This document shows positions 52,485 through 61,184 of a stretch of 64,000 nucleotides of DNA, one piece after another. The DNA lies in the NCBI GenBank assembly GCA_040880585.1, contig JBBDID010000054.1, forward strand, positions 12,019 through 76,018, given 5' to 3'. The notes below the pieces were generated by a model, which had not been told where the DNA came from, did no database searches, and saw only the letters and a list, made by a program, of their open reading frames with translations. The stretch comes from Paracrocinitomix sp040880585. GTDB taxonomy: Bacteria; Bacteroidota; Bacteroidia; Flavobacteriales_D; Crocinitomicaceae. Position numbers and translations under genes: made by a program. Position 1 is the stretch's first letter; each line of letters opens with the position of its first letter.

Positions 52485-54886
52485 AGTGTTTTTTTTGCAT
52501 ATCGTTCTTGCTCCAATTAATCGGCGCTGCTGCACAGGCTAACCTATATGGTAATGTACTGCAAACCGATACGAATGAAGAAGTTCCATTTGCTCGAATT
52601 TCACTTCATTCTACTAAAACTTACTATACCCTCACAGACGAATTTGGCCGTTATTTTTTTAAACAAATTGAGCAAGGCGCTTATCAACTCAGGGTGCAAT
52701 CCATGGGTTATGAAGTTTATCAGGACAGCATAGAAATCTCAGAAGGTCGGAACGAGATCAATGTATCCATAAAAGACACATTGGTTCTGGGAACCGTTGA
52801 AGTGCAGGCTCAAAGTGAATTTTCCAGCCGAAATATGCGTACTGTTGAAGGGATGACACTCACCCACAGTAAGAAGACGCAGTTGATCGATCCGAAAAAA
52901 ATTCTGGGGAATACATCCGCTAACAACGCAAGAGAATTGTATGCTTCTGTTCCGGGATTAAACATTTGGGAGAGTGATGGCGGGGGCTTGCAATTGGGAA
53001 TTGGTGCGCGGGGGCTAAATCCTAAAAGAACGGCACATTTCAACAGCCGACAAAACGGATATGACATCAGCGCAGATGCTTTGGGGTATCCTGAATCTTA
53101 CTACACTCCACCAGCTGAAGCCATTGAATCCATACAGTTAATCAGAGGTGCTGCTTCCCTACAATTTGGTCCTCAATTTGGTGGAATGCTGAATTTCAAA
53201 CTGCTCTCCCCTTCTGCTAAACCTTTTGAATATAAGGGTAGTCACACCTATGGCGGGTATAACTATCTGTCCACTTTCAACAGCATTTCCGGAACGATTA
53301 AAAAAAGATTTTCTTATTTGGCATACTACAAATTTAAGCGTGGCGACGGTTGGCGTGACAATTCCGGATTTTCACAACACAATGCATTTGCTCAGTTGAA
53401 ATATCACTTTAGCGATCGCCTTTTTATTAGCGCAGAATATACCCACATGTCTTATTTAGCACAGCAAGCAGGGGGATTAACAGATGCCCTTTTCAAACAA
53501 AACCCAAGACAATCCATTCGTGAAAGAAACTGGTTTTCCGTTAACTGGAACTTATTTTCCAGCCATTTGAACTGGGTCATTTCTAAAAACTTTATTGTAG
53601 ATCTGAAATATTTTGGCGTAGTCGCTGAAAGAAGCGCTTTAGGGAACTTAGATAAGATTTCAAGACTGGATGATTACAAAGAACGCAACCTGATCAAAGG
53701 AGAATTTCAAAATATGGGAGCTGAACTGCGTATTATGAATCATTATCCGCTGGGGAAAAAAATAAAGGGAACCCTGGCAAGTGGTTTGCGCTATTATCAA
53801 GGTCGAACAACAAGCAGACAAGGACTTGCAGATGACGGATACGATCCTAACTTTGAGTTCTTAAATCCCAATAATTTGGAGGGATCAGACTACTTCTTTC
53901 CCTCTCAAAATTATGCCGCATTTGCAGAAAATATGTTGCGCCTCTCCCCTAACTTTTGGGTTTCTGCCGGAATTCGCTATGAACACATTACAACAAGTGC
54001 TACAGGATCATATCGCCTACAAAATTTTCATCCTTTGACTAATGAATTGTTGTTTGACTCTACTTACACAGAAAGCAAAAGCAGTACGCGAAATATATTT
54101 TTGGGCGGTGTCGGCGCAACCTGGAAACTCTTCAAACAAGCAGAATTGTATGGGAATATCGCTCAAAACTACCGGGGAATCAACTTTTCTGATATCCGCA
54201 TCAATAATCCCAACCAAGAAGTAAACCCTGACATACAGGATGAAACCGGTTACAATGCAGATATCGGCTTCAGAGGAAAAGGAAAAAGACACACCTTTGA
54301 CATCAGTGGATTTTTTCTTCATTACGATAATAAAATTGGCGTGATCAATAAAAAAATATCCGATTATGATTTTGTGAGATACCGTACCAATATTGGGAAA
54401 GCATACAGTACAGGAATAGAAGTTTTTGGCGAACACCTCTTCAAACGATCAGACTCATCCAAAACCTATTTCAGTGCTTTTATCAATATGTCCTACGTTT
54501 ATGCGCGATACGGTGAAACCATTGAAGAAGAAGCCTATTCGGGAAACAAAGTAGAATTGGTGCCTCCGGTTACCGTGAAAACAGGCGTAAAGCTATACAG
54601 TGGCAACTTTTCGGCTTCTTACCTCTTTACTTATGTACATAAACACTTCACTGATGGCACAAATGCTGAGTTTGATCCCAACGCAGTTGTGGGGATAATC
54701 CCCTCTTACTATGTAATGGATGTAGGAGCCAGCTACAAGTTCAATAAATATCTTACAACTAAAGCCGGTATTAACAATCTTACCAACAATCACTATTTCA
54801 CACGCAGAGCTAGCGGTTATCCGGGACCCGGCATTATCCCCTCAGATGGAATTAATTTCTATGTTACGCTAGATGTAAGTTTGTAA
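52481..54886 (+). CDS. TonB-dependent receptor (FecA-like)
   Basis: An 801-residue outer-membrane receptor. A CarboxypepD_reg-like domain (residues 20-100) precedes the plug (LYASVPGLNIWESDGGGLQLGIGARGLNPKRT truncated) and the 22-strand barrel ending in GINFYVTLDVSL. The carboxypeptidase-regulatory-like N-terminal domain marks the Bacteroidota type. In this operon the likely substrate is a metal or siderophore; TonB-dependent transport is inferred from the fold. Confidence 0.9.
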   Translation: MKCFFCISFLLQLIGAAAQANLYGNVLQTDTNEEVPFARISLHSTKTYYTLTDEFGRYFFKQIEQGAYQLRVQSMGYEVYQDSIEISEGRNEINVSIKDTLVLGTVEVQAQSEFSSRNMRTVEGMTLTHSKKTQLIDPKKILGNTSANNARELYASVPGLNIWESDGGGLQLGIGARGLNPKRTAHFNSRQNGYDISADALGYPESYYTPPAEAIESIQLIRGAASLQFGPQFGGMLNFKLLSPSAKPFEYKGSHTYGGYNYLSTFNSISGTIKKRFSYLAYYKFKRGDGWRDNSGFSQHNAFAQLKYHFSDRLFISAEYTHMSYLAQQAGGLTDALFKQNPRQSIRERNWFSVNWNLFSSHLNWVISKNFIVDLKYFGVVAERSALGNLDKISRLDDYKERNLIKGEFQNMGAELRIMNHYPLGKKIKGTLASGLRYYQGRTTSRQGLADDGYDPNFEFLNPNNLEGSDYFFPSQNYAAFAENMLRLSPNFWVSAGIRYEHITTSATGSYRLQNFHPLTNELLFDSTYTESKSSTRNIFLGGVGATWKLFKQAELYGNIAQNYRGINFSDIRINNPNQEVNPDIQDETGYNADIGFRGKGKRHTFDISGFFLHYDNKIGVINKKISDYDFVRYRTNIGKAYSTGIEVFGEHLFKRSDSSKTYFSAFINMSYVYARYGETIEEEAYSGNKVELVPPVTVKTGVKLYSGNFSASYLFTYVHKHFTDGTNAEFDPNAVVGIIPSYYVMDVGASYKFNKYLTTKAGINNLTNNHYFTRRASGYPGPGIIPSDGINFYVTLDVSL

Positions 54887-55005
54887 GAGATCGCCTATTT
54901 GGATGAATTATTTGTGCAGATAAGACTGTTTTTACCGAATATTTGATCTGAAGAAGGGTGAATTTGGGGATTAATCCGTAATTTTCTGCTTCTGTACTGA
55001 AAAAA

Positions 55006-55947
55006 ATGGTCGAACAAGAACTAAAGGATGCATATAAAAGAATTCAGCCTTTCATTCATAGAACGCCTGTGCTCACCTCTCTCATGCTTAATGAAATTGC
55101 CCAGGCCGAATTGTTTTTTAAATGTGAAAATTTTCAAAAAACAGGTTCGTTTAAAATACGTGGTGCCACCAATGCAGTATTGAAACTATCCACTCAACAA
55201 AAAGCAAAAGGAGTGGTCACTCATTCTTCAGGGAATTTTGCTCAGGCACTTGCTTTGGCAGCAAAATCTGCCGCCACCAAAGCTTATATTGTTATGCCTC
55301 ACACCGCTTCCAAAGTAAAAATAGAAGCAGTAAAAGGGTATGGGGGTGAGATTATTCTTTGCGAACCAACACTGGAAGCTCGTGAGAAAACAGCAGCTGA
55401 AGTGGTGAAAAATAAAGGGGCAACTTTTCTTCACCCTTCCAATGACCTGGATGTTATTTACGGACAAGGAACTGCCGCTATGGAACTCCATGAAACCACC
55501 CAAAACCTTGACATAGTTGTCACTCCCGTTGGTGGGGGCGGATTAATTGCGGGGACTGCGCTGGCATCTAAAACAGTTTATCCAAACATAAAAATAATGG
55601 GAGGCGAACCCGAAGCTGCCAATGATGCTTACCGCTCCCTCATTTCAGGAAAAATTGAACAAAATCAAACCAACGATACAATCGCAGACGGACTGAGAAC
55701 TACGCTTGGAGATAAGAATTTTCCCATCATCCTAAAACATGTAAGTCGTATCATCACCGTTTCCGAAGATGAAATTCGTGAAGCCTTAGAATTAATCTGG
55801 ACGAGGTTAAAAATTTTAGCAGAACCCAGTTCTGCTGTCGCCCTGGCTGCTATTCTGCAACAAAAAGAAACGTTCAAACACCAAAAAGTAGGCCTCATCA
55901 TCTCCGGTGGAAATGTAGCGCCAAAAGATGTGATTTTTAAAGATTAA
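55006..55947 (+). CDS. PLP-dependent threonine/serine dehydratase or serine racemase-like protein
   Basis: A 313-residue fold-type II PLP enzyme. TGSFKIRGA places the PLP Lys at residue 50, SSGNFAQALALAAK binds the cofactor phosphate, and VGGGGLIAG is the second glycine loop. This short form without an ACT domain fits catabolic threonine ammonia-lyase or serine racemase. No linked pathway gene was found. Confidence 0.87.
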   Translation: MVEQELKDAYKRIQPFIHRTPVLTSLMLNEIAQAELFFKCENFQKTGSFKIRGATNAVLKLSTQQKAKGVVTHSSGNFAQALALAAKSAATKAYIVMPHTASKVKIEAVKGYGGEIILCEPTLEAREKTAAEVVKNKGATFLHPSNDLDVIYGQGTAAMELHETTQNLDIVVTPVGGGGLIAGTALASKTVYPNIKIMGGEPEAANDAYRSLISGKIEQNQTNDTIADGLRTTLGDKNFPIILKHVSRIITVSEDEIREALELIWTRLKILAEPSSAVALAAILQQKETFKHQKVGLIISGGNVAPKDVIFKD

Positions 55948-56058
55948 AGTGGTTCTAAATCCGGGCTTAGCCGCCAAAACAGTATGTTGTGCAAAAATTA
56001 ATGACTAATGGTGGTTAAATAGTGATTGTTGCTTAAAATGGTGTAAATTGTACCTACT

Positions 56059-56271
56059 ATGAAGAAAATAATTGGAATCTTATTAATTGTCGGAAGCATT
56101 GTCTTTGGTTATTTTGGATATAAGCAATTCTCAGACAGTTCAAAATCACTAGAAATAGGCAAACTAGAATTAAAAGCTCAGGATTCTGAAAAAAAAAATC
56201 AGGCTTACCTGTTATTTGCCGGTAGCGCCATTTGTCTACTCATTGGAATCCCCCTTGCTGTAAGGAAATAG
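56059..56271 (+). CDS. Small two-helix membrane protein (DUF3185-like)
   Basis: A 70-residue protein with two helices (residues 3-21 and 48-65) joined by a charged loop (KSLEIGKLELKAQDSEKK). The helix-loop-helix layout with SGYKQFSDSSKS-type sequence recalls DUF3185. It stands alone; function unknown. Confidence 0.6.
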   Translation: MKKIIGILLIVGSIVFGYFGYKQFSDSSKSLEIGKLELKAQDSEKKNQAYLLFAGSAICLLIGIPLAVRK

Positions 56272-56356
56272 CTTATCTGTTACTGATAAACAAAATCCTC
56301 ATTGTATCAGTAATCGTTTTTTTTTATACTTTTAAATCATTACAAATCCAATGACT

Positions 56357-57691
56357 ATGAAAAAGTGGTTCATTTTTATCCCCGTTTGCAGTTTTTTATT
56401 TTGTTTAACCTTTCTTTCTTGTACGGGTGAAGAATCAGAAGAAGAGGTAGACACCACCTCCCATACAACTATGGATTTCTCTGATCAATATGATCTAACA
56501 AGTATTCGCCGCCATTTTCCGCAAGCGGATGTCCCTTTGAAAGAGCTTGAAGTAGACGCTTCTGATGATCATCAAATTATTTTGGGGTCAGGATCTTTTA
56601 TCGACATCCCGAAAAATGGGTTTATTGATGCGGAAGGCAACCCTGTCAAAGGAGCAGTAAATCTATCCTATCGTGAGTTCAACAACCCAACAGACTTCAT
56701 GGCATCCGGCATCCCTATGGCATTAAGTGGAGATGAAAATGGTGTTGAGTTATTTAAAAGTGCCGGAATGATCGAAATTAAAGCTACAGCTGACGGAAAA
56801 GAAGTGTTTCCAAGTGAAGAAAACAAAATAAAAGTCGGTTTTGCCTCTAATCAAAAAGGAGATTATCCCCTGTATCGCTTTGAAGAAGGTAAGGGATGGG
56901 AAAAGATGGATAATATTGCGACCTATTATCAAGATCAAATTGACTCTATCAACAATATTGAAATTCCCGATTATCCTGCTTTAATTTCAGATAAAATAAC
57001 TTTATATCACATTACTAAAAAAACAGTAGATTCTAAACCCTCACTTGCCAAGTACGAGGGGATGAGCTTTACACCTGTCGATTATAAAGCAGCCAAAAAA
57101 GTACAGGCCCGATACATTAAAGATATAGATATCAAACCCTTGCGCAACAGGCGCTATATGGTTACAGTGACACAACACTTTGAAGATCCGGTTCCCCTGA
57201 TTTGTAAATTGGCATACAAAAAAGGAGAATACGAGAAAAAAGTCAAACAGTGGCAGGGTGAATTTGGAGAAATCCACCGATTTCAGCAATCACTGAATGC
57301 AGCAAAAGACAGCCTGAAAAAAGCCGGTAATAATGCCGTTCGTGCTACTGATTTAAATTATTTTGGCATTTTAAACTGTGATGAGGCTGAACGGGAAGAA
57401 TTTGCCAATTATACTTATTCAGTGAACGGAGAAAAAGATGTTGAATGGAGAATTTACTGTCTGGATTATACACGCAGGGCTAAATACCCATGCACAATGG
57501 GTAAAAAGATAGGAATTGAACCAAAAAACGCTTACGCTATTATTGCGCTTGATGAGGAAAACAATAAATATGTTTCTTCAGTAACAGAATGCCGAAATGC
57601 CTTTTCAAATAACCACTTCAAATTTAATCCGAAAAAGGTAGAGGATGATATCACTATGCAAGAACTAGGCTTTTTATTGAATGATGAATAA
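56357..57691 (+). CDS. Hypothetical lipoprotein
   Basis: A 444-residue predicted lipoprotein (signal ending TFLSC). Residues 55-200 form a beta-rich region (GSGSFIDIPKNGFIDAEGNPV, ASGIPMALSGDENG, GMIEIKATADGKEVFP) found in other Bacteroidota lipoproteins of unknown role. The C-terminal part is helical with KYVSSVTECRNAFSNNHF. No catalytic residues are recognisable. The ATG at 56357 gives a better signal than 56351. Confidence 0.7.
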   Translation: MKKWFIFIPVCSFLFCLTFLSCTGEESEEEVDTTSHTTMDFSDQYDLTSIRRHFPQADVPLKELEVDASDDHQIILGSGSFIDIPKNGFIDAEGNPVKGAVNLSYREFNNPTDFMASGIPMALSGDENGVELFKSAGMIEIKATADGKEVFPSEENKIKVGFASNQKGDYPLYRFEEGKGWEKMDNIATYYQDQIDSINNIEIPDYPALISDKITLYHITKKTVDSKPSLAKYEGMSFTPVDYKAAKKVQARYIKDIDIKPLRNRRYMVTVTQHFEDPVPLICKLAYKKGEYEKKVKQWQGEFGEIHRFQQSLNAAKDSLKKAGNNAVRATDLNYFGILNCDEAEREEFANYTYSVNGEKDVEWRIYCLDYTRRAKYPCTMGKKIGIEPKNAYAIIALDEENNKYVSSVTECRNAFSNNHFKFNPKKVEDDITMQELGFLLNDE

Positions 57692-57856
57692 TTGCTGAGT
57701 TTTATGGCATCCTGCCCGACTTAAAAATTGCCCGAATAACGCCAATATTATTTGCACTTGACCTAATTCTGCAAATTCGTTCGTTAGGTTTGTAGCGTCC
57801 AGCTGTGACGACTCATGACGGATATTCTTAAGTGTTTGCTGAACTTTCTCTATCAT
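57674..57856 (-). pseudogene. Possible truncated immunity-gene remnant
   Basis: A short frame reads MIEKVQQTLKNIRHESSQLD after the ATG at 57856. It sits exactly where an immunity gene would follow the toxin stub at 57866, and the LKNI region loosely recalls the starts of the three intact immunity paralogues. The remainder is not similar and overlaps the convergent lipoprotein gene by 18 bp. Could also be a chance ORF. Confidence 0.3.
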
Positions 57857-57865
57857 AGACAATTT

Positions 57866-57985
57866 TTATTCTGCTAAAAATAAAATATCTGTTATTCCAT
57901 ATTCGTCTTGCGCAAATTTTCTTAAAACTTTCAAGATTCGCTGCGGTTTGATTTGACAAGGGAATTTCCAAGTAATAGTTCCCAG
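57866..57985 (-). pseudogene. C-terminal toxin stub (fourth toxin-tip copy)
   Basis: Minus strand reads GNYYLEIPLSNQTAANLESFKK, then after a one-base shift FAQDEYGITDILFLAE and TAA. It matches the final 35-40 residues of the toxin domain at 60013 (YLEIPASNQSLSNIQDY...) and 59111. The frameshift and missing body show it is dead. Confidence 0.7.
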
Positions 57986-58015
57986 AAAGATGAGATTCAA
58001 GAGATTTTCGTTCCG

Positions 58016-58057
58016 AACAGGAATCAAAGTTGGAAATTATTAAACTGTTAACGAGCT
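58016..58057. repeat. 42-bp repeat after an immunity gene (copy 1)
   Basis: AACAGGAATCAAAGTTGG... to ACTGTTAACGAGC is repeated at 61133-61174 with about 90% identity. Each copy lies directly downstream of an immunity gene on the minus strand. Confidence 0.75.
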
Positions 58058-58521
58058 TAAATGTTTTTTTTACTAAAATGTTTCTCTATTTTATCCAGTA
58101 ATGCACTATGCAGTTCAAATAGAGATGATAAAATTCCATATAAATCTTCTTTGGAGGTTGCAATTGGAAAATTATGCTCAGCTTCAGACCTAAAATTCTT
58201 GTTCTCCCATTCACTTATATCATTAAGTCTACCTCCAAAAGGCAAATCTGAGCCGTTAAAAAAAGTATAAAAACACTCGATAAATCCATATTTGTAGGTA
58301 AGGACAAACCTGAACCTAAATGAGTCAAACTCATAATCTTTGAAAAAAGATTTATCATGTGATGCATATTTCAAATCAAAATTTAAGACATTAAATATTT
58401 CAGATAAGTCTTTCTTATTAAAATGTCCCCCTTCATTAAAATTTGAGTACTGATTGCAGATGAACGCGTACTTTTTTGAGAAATCTACATCTTTCAAAAA
58501 TTCTATAATATTTTCCTTCAT
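58057..58521 (-). CDS. Immunity protein, paralogue C
   Basis: A 154-residue acidic, soluble protein. FLKDVDFSKKYAFICNQYSNF, NVLNFDLKYASHDKSFF and FRFVLTYKYGFIECFYTFFNG match positions in the immunity paralogues at 58663 (FKYFKKENFF, LTLKNGLVEASLDF) and 59544 (AKYFSKESFY, FSLKYGVVEIILGF). It follows the toxin stub at 58526, so it is an orphan immunity gene of the toxin array. No named Imm family recognised. Confidence 0.75.
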   Translation of the reverse strand: MKENIIEFLKDVDFSKKYAFICNQYSNFNEGGHFNKKDLSEIFNVLNFDLKYASHDKSFFKDYEFDSFRFRFVLTYKYGFIECFYTFFNGSDLPFGGRLNDISEWENKNFRSEAEHNFPIATSKEDLYGILSSLFELHSALLDKIEKHFSKKNI

Positions 58522-58525
58522 AAGC

Positions 58526-58645
58526 CTATTCAGCTAAGAATAGAATATCTTCAATCCCGTATTCATTCTTTGCTATATTTCTAAAGTTTTCTAAGTTTTG
58601 AGCTGTTTGATTTGACAAGGGAATTTCCAAGTAAAATGTTTCTCT
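58526..58645 (-). pseudogene. C-terminal toxin stub (third toxin-tip copy)
   Basis: Minus strand reads FYLEIPLSNQTAQNLENF, RNIAKNEYGIEDILFLAE then TAG, matching the end of the toxin domains at 59111 and 60013. Nothing of the upstream toxin core remains. It sits between immunity genes B and C. Confidence 0.75.
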
Positions 58646-58662
58646 ATTTGGGGTGAGGTAAA

Positions 58663-59118
58663 TTAACTTACACGAGCTATTTCAAGCAACAGGTCTCGTT
58701 TTATTTCAAATAGGTCTGTTAAAATTTGTTTCAGTTCCTCAATGGATTTATACTTCGGTAGGTTGTACCTACTTCTATCAAATTCTTCATCCAGTTGTGC
58801 CGGGATAAAATCCAATCTGCCATCTGGAGCTATATAATGTCCATTAACCTGAAAATCAAGACTAGCTTCAACCAGACCATTTTTTAAAGTCAACTGGATT
58901 CCGAGCGTAATATCATTAATATCAACCTCTTGCCTAAAAAAATTCTCTTTTTTGAAATATTTAAATTCTTCTCCTAAATCGGCTAAAATCTTTATATATT
59001 GATCTCGAAAATTACCAGACATGCTAGATTTCAAATCATTGTGATTTGAACAGATGCTCTTATATCTATTGACAAAGTTAATGTCTTTTAATATTCTCCT
59101 CAATTCATTACTATTCAT
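58663..59118 (-). CDS. Immunity protein, paralogue B
   Basis: A 151-residue soluble protein: LRRILKDINFVNRYKSICSNH, ADLGEEFKYFKKENFFR and LTLKNGLVEASLDFQVNGHY. It is homologous to the immunity proteins at 58057 and 59544 but clearly diverged, as expected for immunity to different toxin variants. Its start overlaps the toxin-tip fragment at 59111 by 8 bp. Confidence 0.78.
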   Translation of the reverse strand: MNSNELRRILKDINFVNRYKSICSNHNDLKSSMSGNFRDQYIKILADLGEEFKYFKKENFFRQEVDINDITLGIQLTLKNGLVEASLDFQVNGHYIAPDGRLDFIPAQLDEEFDRSRYNLPKYKSIEELKQILTDLFEIKRDLLLEIARVS

Positions 59119-59497
59119 CTAAGAACTTAATTTGTACATCATATTGCTCTGCTAAATCTTGCAGGTTTTGGTTACTATTATAATAAGATTGATTCGAACT
59201 AGGTATTTCAAGAACGTATTGGCCTGAAAGCTGTTGTCCGTCAATCGCCCCAGATCCAGTCATGTATTTATTTGACCTTATTGTTTTTCCCTTTTTATAC
59301 TTTGTTGTTAACTCTATAAGATATCCTTCAAATGTGCTTTCCTGAATTATATGGAGGTCTGTGGCTTTTCTTGATATAATTTCTTGACCAGGTATATACG
59401 AATCCAATCTATAACCATCTGAGAGATGAATTTCGTTATATTGATATACTAAAGATCCCTTTTTGTTAAAATCATTTCCTCTCTGAAACCTAGCCAA
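59111..59497 (-). CDS. Orphan toxin-tip module B (no pre-toxin region)
   Basis: A 128-residue frame that is the C-terminal toxin domain alone: ARFQRGNDFNKKG, YRLDSYIPGQEIISRKATDL, GQQLSGQYVLEIPSSNQS. It aligns with the last 130 residues of the 60013 module, keeping the LDSY...EI(V/I)SRKAT core. The only start is a TTG; just upstream, where module A has L-T-W-A-D, the DNA has L-I-TAG-A-D, so the Trp codon has become a stop and the pre-toxin part is lost. It is paired with immunity gene B. Confidence 0.7.
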   Translation of the reverse strand: MARFQRGNDFNKKGSLVYQYNEIHLSDGYRLDSYIPGQEIISRKATDLHIIQESTFEGYLIELTTKYKKGKTIRSNKYMTGSGAIDGQQLSGQYVLEIPSSNQSYYNSNQNLQDLAEQYDVQIKFLDE

Positions 59498-59543
59498 TAA
59501 ATCCGCCTATATTAAATTTCATTAAAACCACAATTTCAGCTCG

Positions 59544-60011
59544 TTAACTCATGTTATTTGAAAGTACTTTCTTTTTCATATCTTCGTACATAGATAAAGC
59601 TTCCTTAAAAATTTTCTCCAGTGTGCGGTAATTGTCAAATGATGGCTTTTTTATTAAGCTTTCTGTTTTAATTCCTCTGCTGTAATCAATATCCTCACAA
59701 ATCACTGAGGATGGGCCTCCATAGTATTCAGAATTTTTATTGTTTTTAAAGCCTAAAATTATTTCCACTACACCATACTTTAAACTAAAACGAATATTAA
59801 AACTCCAACACTCAATTGTATCTTCTATTCTATAAAAACTTTCTTTTGAAAAATATTTAGCTGTGTAGCCGAATGATTCAAAAATGTCAGTCACCATTTT
59901 TTTATCCACTTTTTCAAGGTGCGCTTCACTTATTCTTGTCTTATCACTTAACGATTTATATCGTTCTCGAAAATTGATACTTTCAAATATTTCAATTCCG
60001 AACTTCTCCAT
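59544..60011 (-). CDS. Immunity protein, paralogue A
   Basis: A 155-residue soluble protein (MEKFGIEIFESINFRERYKSL, ESFGYTAKYFSKESFY, FSLKYGVVEIILGFKNN). It begins 1 nt after the stop of the orphan toxin at 60013, the classic toxin-immunity arrangement, and is homologous to the paralogues at 58057 and 58663. Confidence 0.82.
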   Translation of the reverse strand: MEKFGIEIFESINFRERYKSLSDKTRISEAHLEKVDKKMVTDIFESFGYTAKYFSKESFYRIEDTIECWSFNIRFSLKYGVVEIILGFKNNKNSEYYGGPSSVICEDIDYSRGIKTESLIKKPSFDNYRTLEKIFKEALSMYEDMKKKVLSNNMS

Positions 60012-60012
60012 T

Positions 60013-61101
60013 TTATTCAGGTTTAAATCTTAGTATAATTCCTTTACTGTTAGCTAAATCGACATAATCTTGAATATTACTCAAACTTTGATTGCTTGCA
60101 GGTATTTCTAAATACATCTGACCTTGTAAAACTTGGCCACCAAGTTCATCACTATACTTTGCTGAATTTATTGAGGTTCCTGGACTGTATTTAGCCAACA
60201 TTTCATCTAAATAACTCTCAAAAGTTGAAAGTTGTATTTGGTCGAAATTTGTCGCTTTTCTGGAAACAATTTCTCCAGGATTACCATTTGAGGGTGGTTT
60301 ATAAGAATCTAATCGCTTTCCATTTCCCAAATGAACTTCATTGTATGGATACCAGTCATTCTGTACTGCTTTCCTATTAAAATCATTCCCTCGTTGAAAC
60401 CTAGCCAATATATCCGCCCACGTAAGGTTAGGACTGTTTGAAACCTCAATAGCATCTTCAATAGCATCAATACCGTCTAAGCCTTCATCCATTGAATTTT
60501 TAACTGCAAGGATGGCATCAGGGTCTTTAGCAATGACTTCAGGAATAACGCTGGATTCATCCAATGCTTTCCATGAGCCTGCCAAATCTTTTTGCAATTG
60601 AATATCCTCAACATCAAAAAGCGTTAACAGGCCAGGCCTGTCATTAATTTCATTTCTGAGTTTATTTTTTAAGCTGTTATCCCAAGGAAGATCATCAATA
60701 AAAGAAAGCAGATTTGAAATCTCAGCTGCAACATCATCCAACATCTGAACCTGCCCGGCTTTATCATTTTGTTTGCCAATGAATGAATACTGCGCAGCTT
60801 CATCCATTTTTCCGGCATCAATGTAAGATTGAAGCCTGAGCACATCTGCATCACTTATATCCGGATGAACTTTATATTGAAACCTGACACGATTAACAAC
60901 AACATCAACCGTTTCTATAATGTAACTGCCACCTTCTTTTCTTAGGATGTGTTTAAGCCCAATTGTTATTTCTTTGGTTGTTTCCCTACCTGAAGTCAAG
61001 GTAAGGTTATGTGCTGCAACATTGCTTGCAAGTACAACAAACCATAACCAAATAATGAGTTTCACCGACATTACACTATTATCTAATTTGTTTTGTATCA
61101 T
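60013..61101 (-). CDS. Orphan polymorphic-toxin module A with its own signal peptide
   Basis: A 362-residue protein. MSVKLIIWLWFVVLASNVAAH (from Met11, 61071) is a signal peptide. Residues 48-120 (HILRKEGGSYIIETVDVVV, HPDISDADVLRLQSYIDAGK) reproduce the pre-toxin region of the large toxin, with 214 bp of DNA identical by eye. After QVQ the sequences differ: a helical linker leads to a different toxin tip (ARFQRGNDFNRK, KRLDSYKPP...EIVSRKATN, YLEIPASNQSL). The D...EIVSRK spacing could be a PD-(D/E)xK nuclease site, but the family is not one I can name. Its immunity gene follows at once. Confidence 0.8.
   Translation of the reverse strand: MIQNKLDNSVMSVKLIIWLWFVVLASNVAAHNLTLTSGRETTKEITIGLKHILRKEGGSYIIETVDVVVNRVRFQYKVHPDISDADVLRLQSYIDAGKMDEAAQYSFIGKQNDKAGQVQMLDDVAAEISNLLSFIDDLPWDNSLKNKLRNEINDRPGLLTLFDVEDIQLQKDLAGSWKALDESSVIPEVIAKDPDAILAVKNSMDEGLDGIDAIEDAIEVSNSPNLTWADILARFQRGNDFNRKAVQNDWYPYNEVHLGNGKRLDSYKPPSNGNPGEIVSRKATNFDQIQLSTFESYLDEMLAKYSPGTSINSAKYSDELGGQVLQGQMYLEIPASNQSLSNIQDYVDLANSKGIILRFKPE
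60743..60956 (-). repeat. 214-bp pre-toxin repeat, orphan copy
   Basis: Identical by eye over its whole length to 62051-62264. It encodes HILRKEGG...QVQ, the boundary between constant and variable toxin parts. Confidence 0.92.
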
Positions 61102-61132
61102 ACTTACGACGAAATGGTTTCTGCCACCCCCT

Positions 61133-61174
61133 AACAGGAATCAAAGTTGAAAATTATTAAACTGTTAGCGAACA
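61133..61174. repeat. 42-bp repeat after an immunity gene (copy 2)
   Basis: Near copy of 58016-58057. It lies between the immunity gene of the large toxin and the start of the orphan module, a position consistent with past recombination. Confidence 0.75.
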
Positions 61175-61184
61175 CTTTTAAATT

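Noticed and set aside
60669..60854. 61-codon ORF within the orphan toxin
   Set aside because: It overlaps the conserved pre-toxin frame on the same strand out of phase, with no start signal or similarity.
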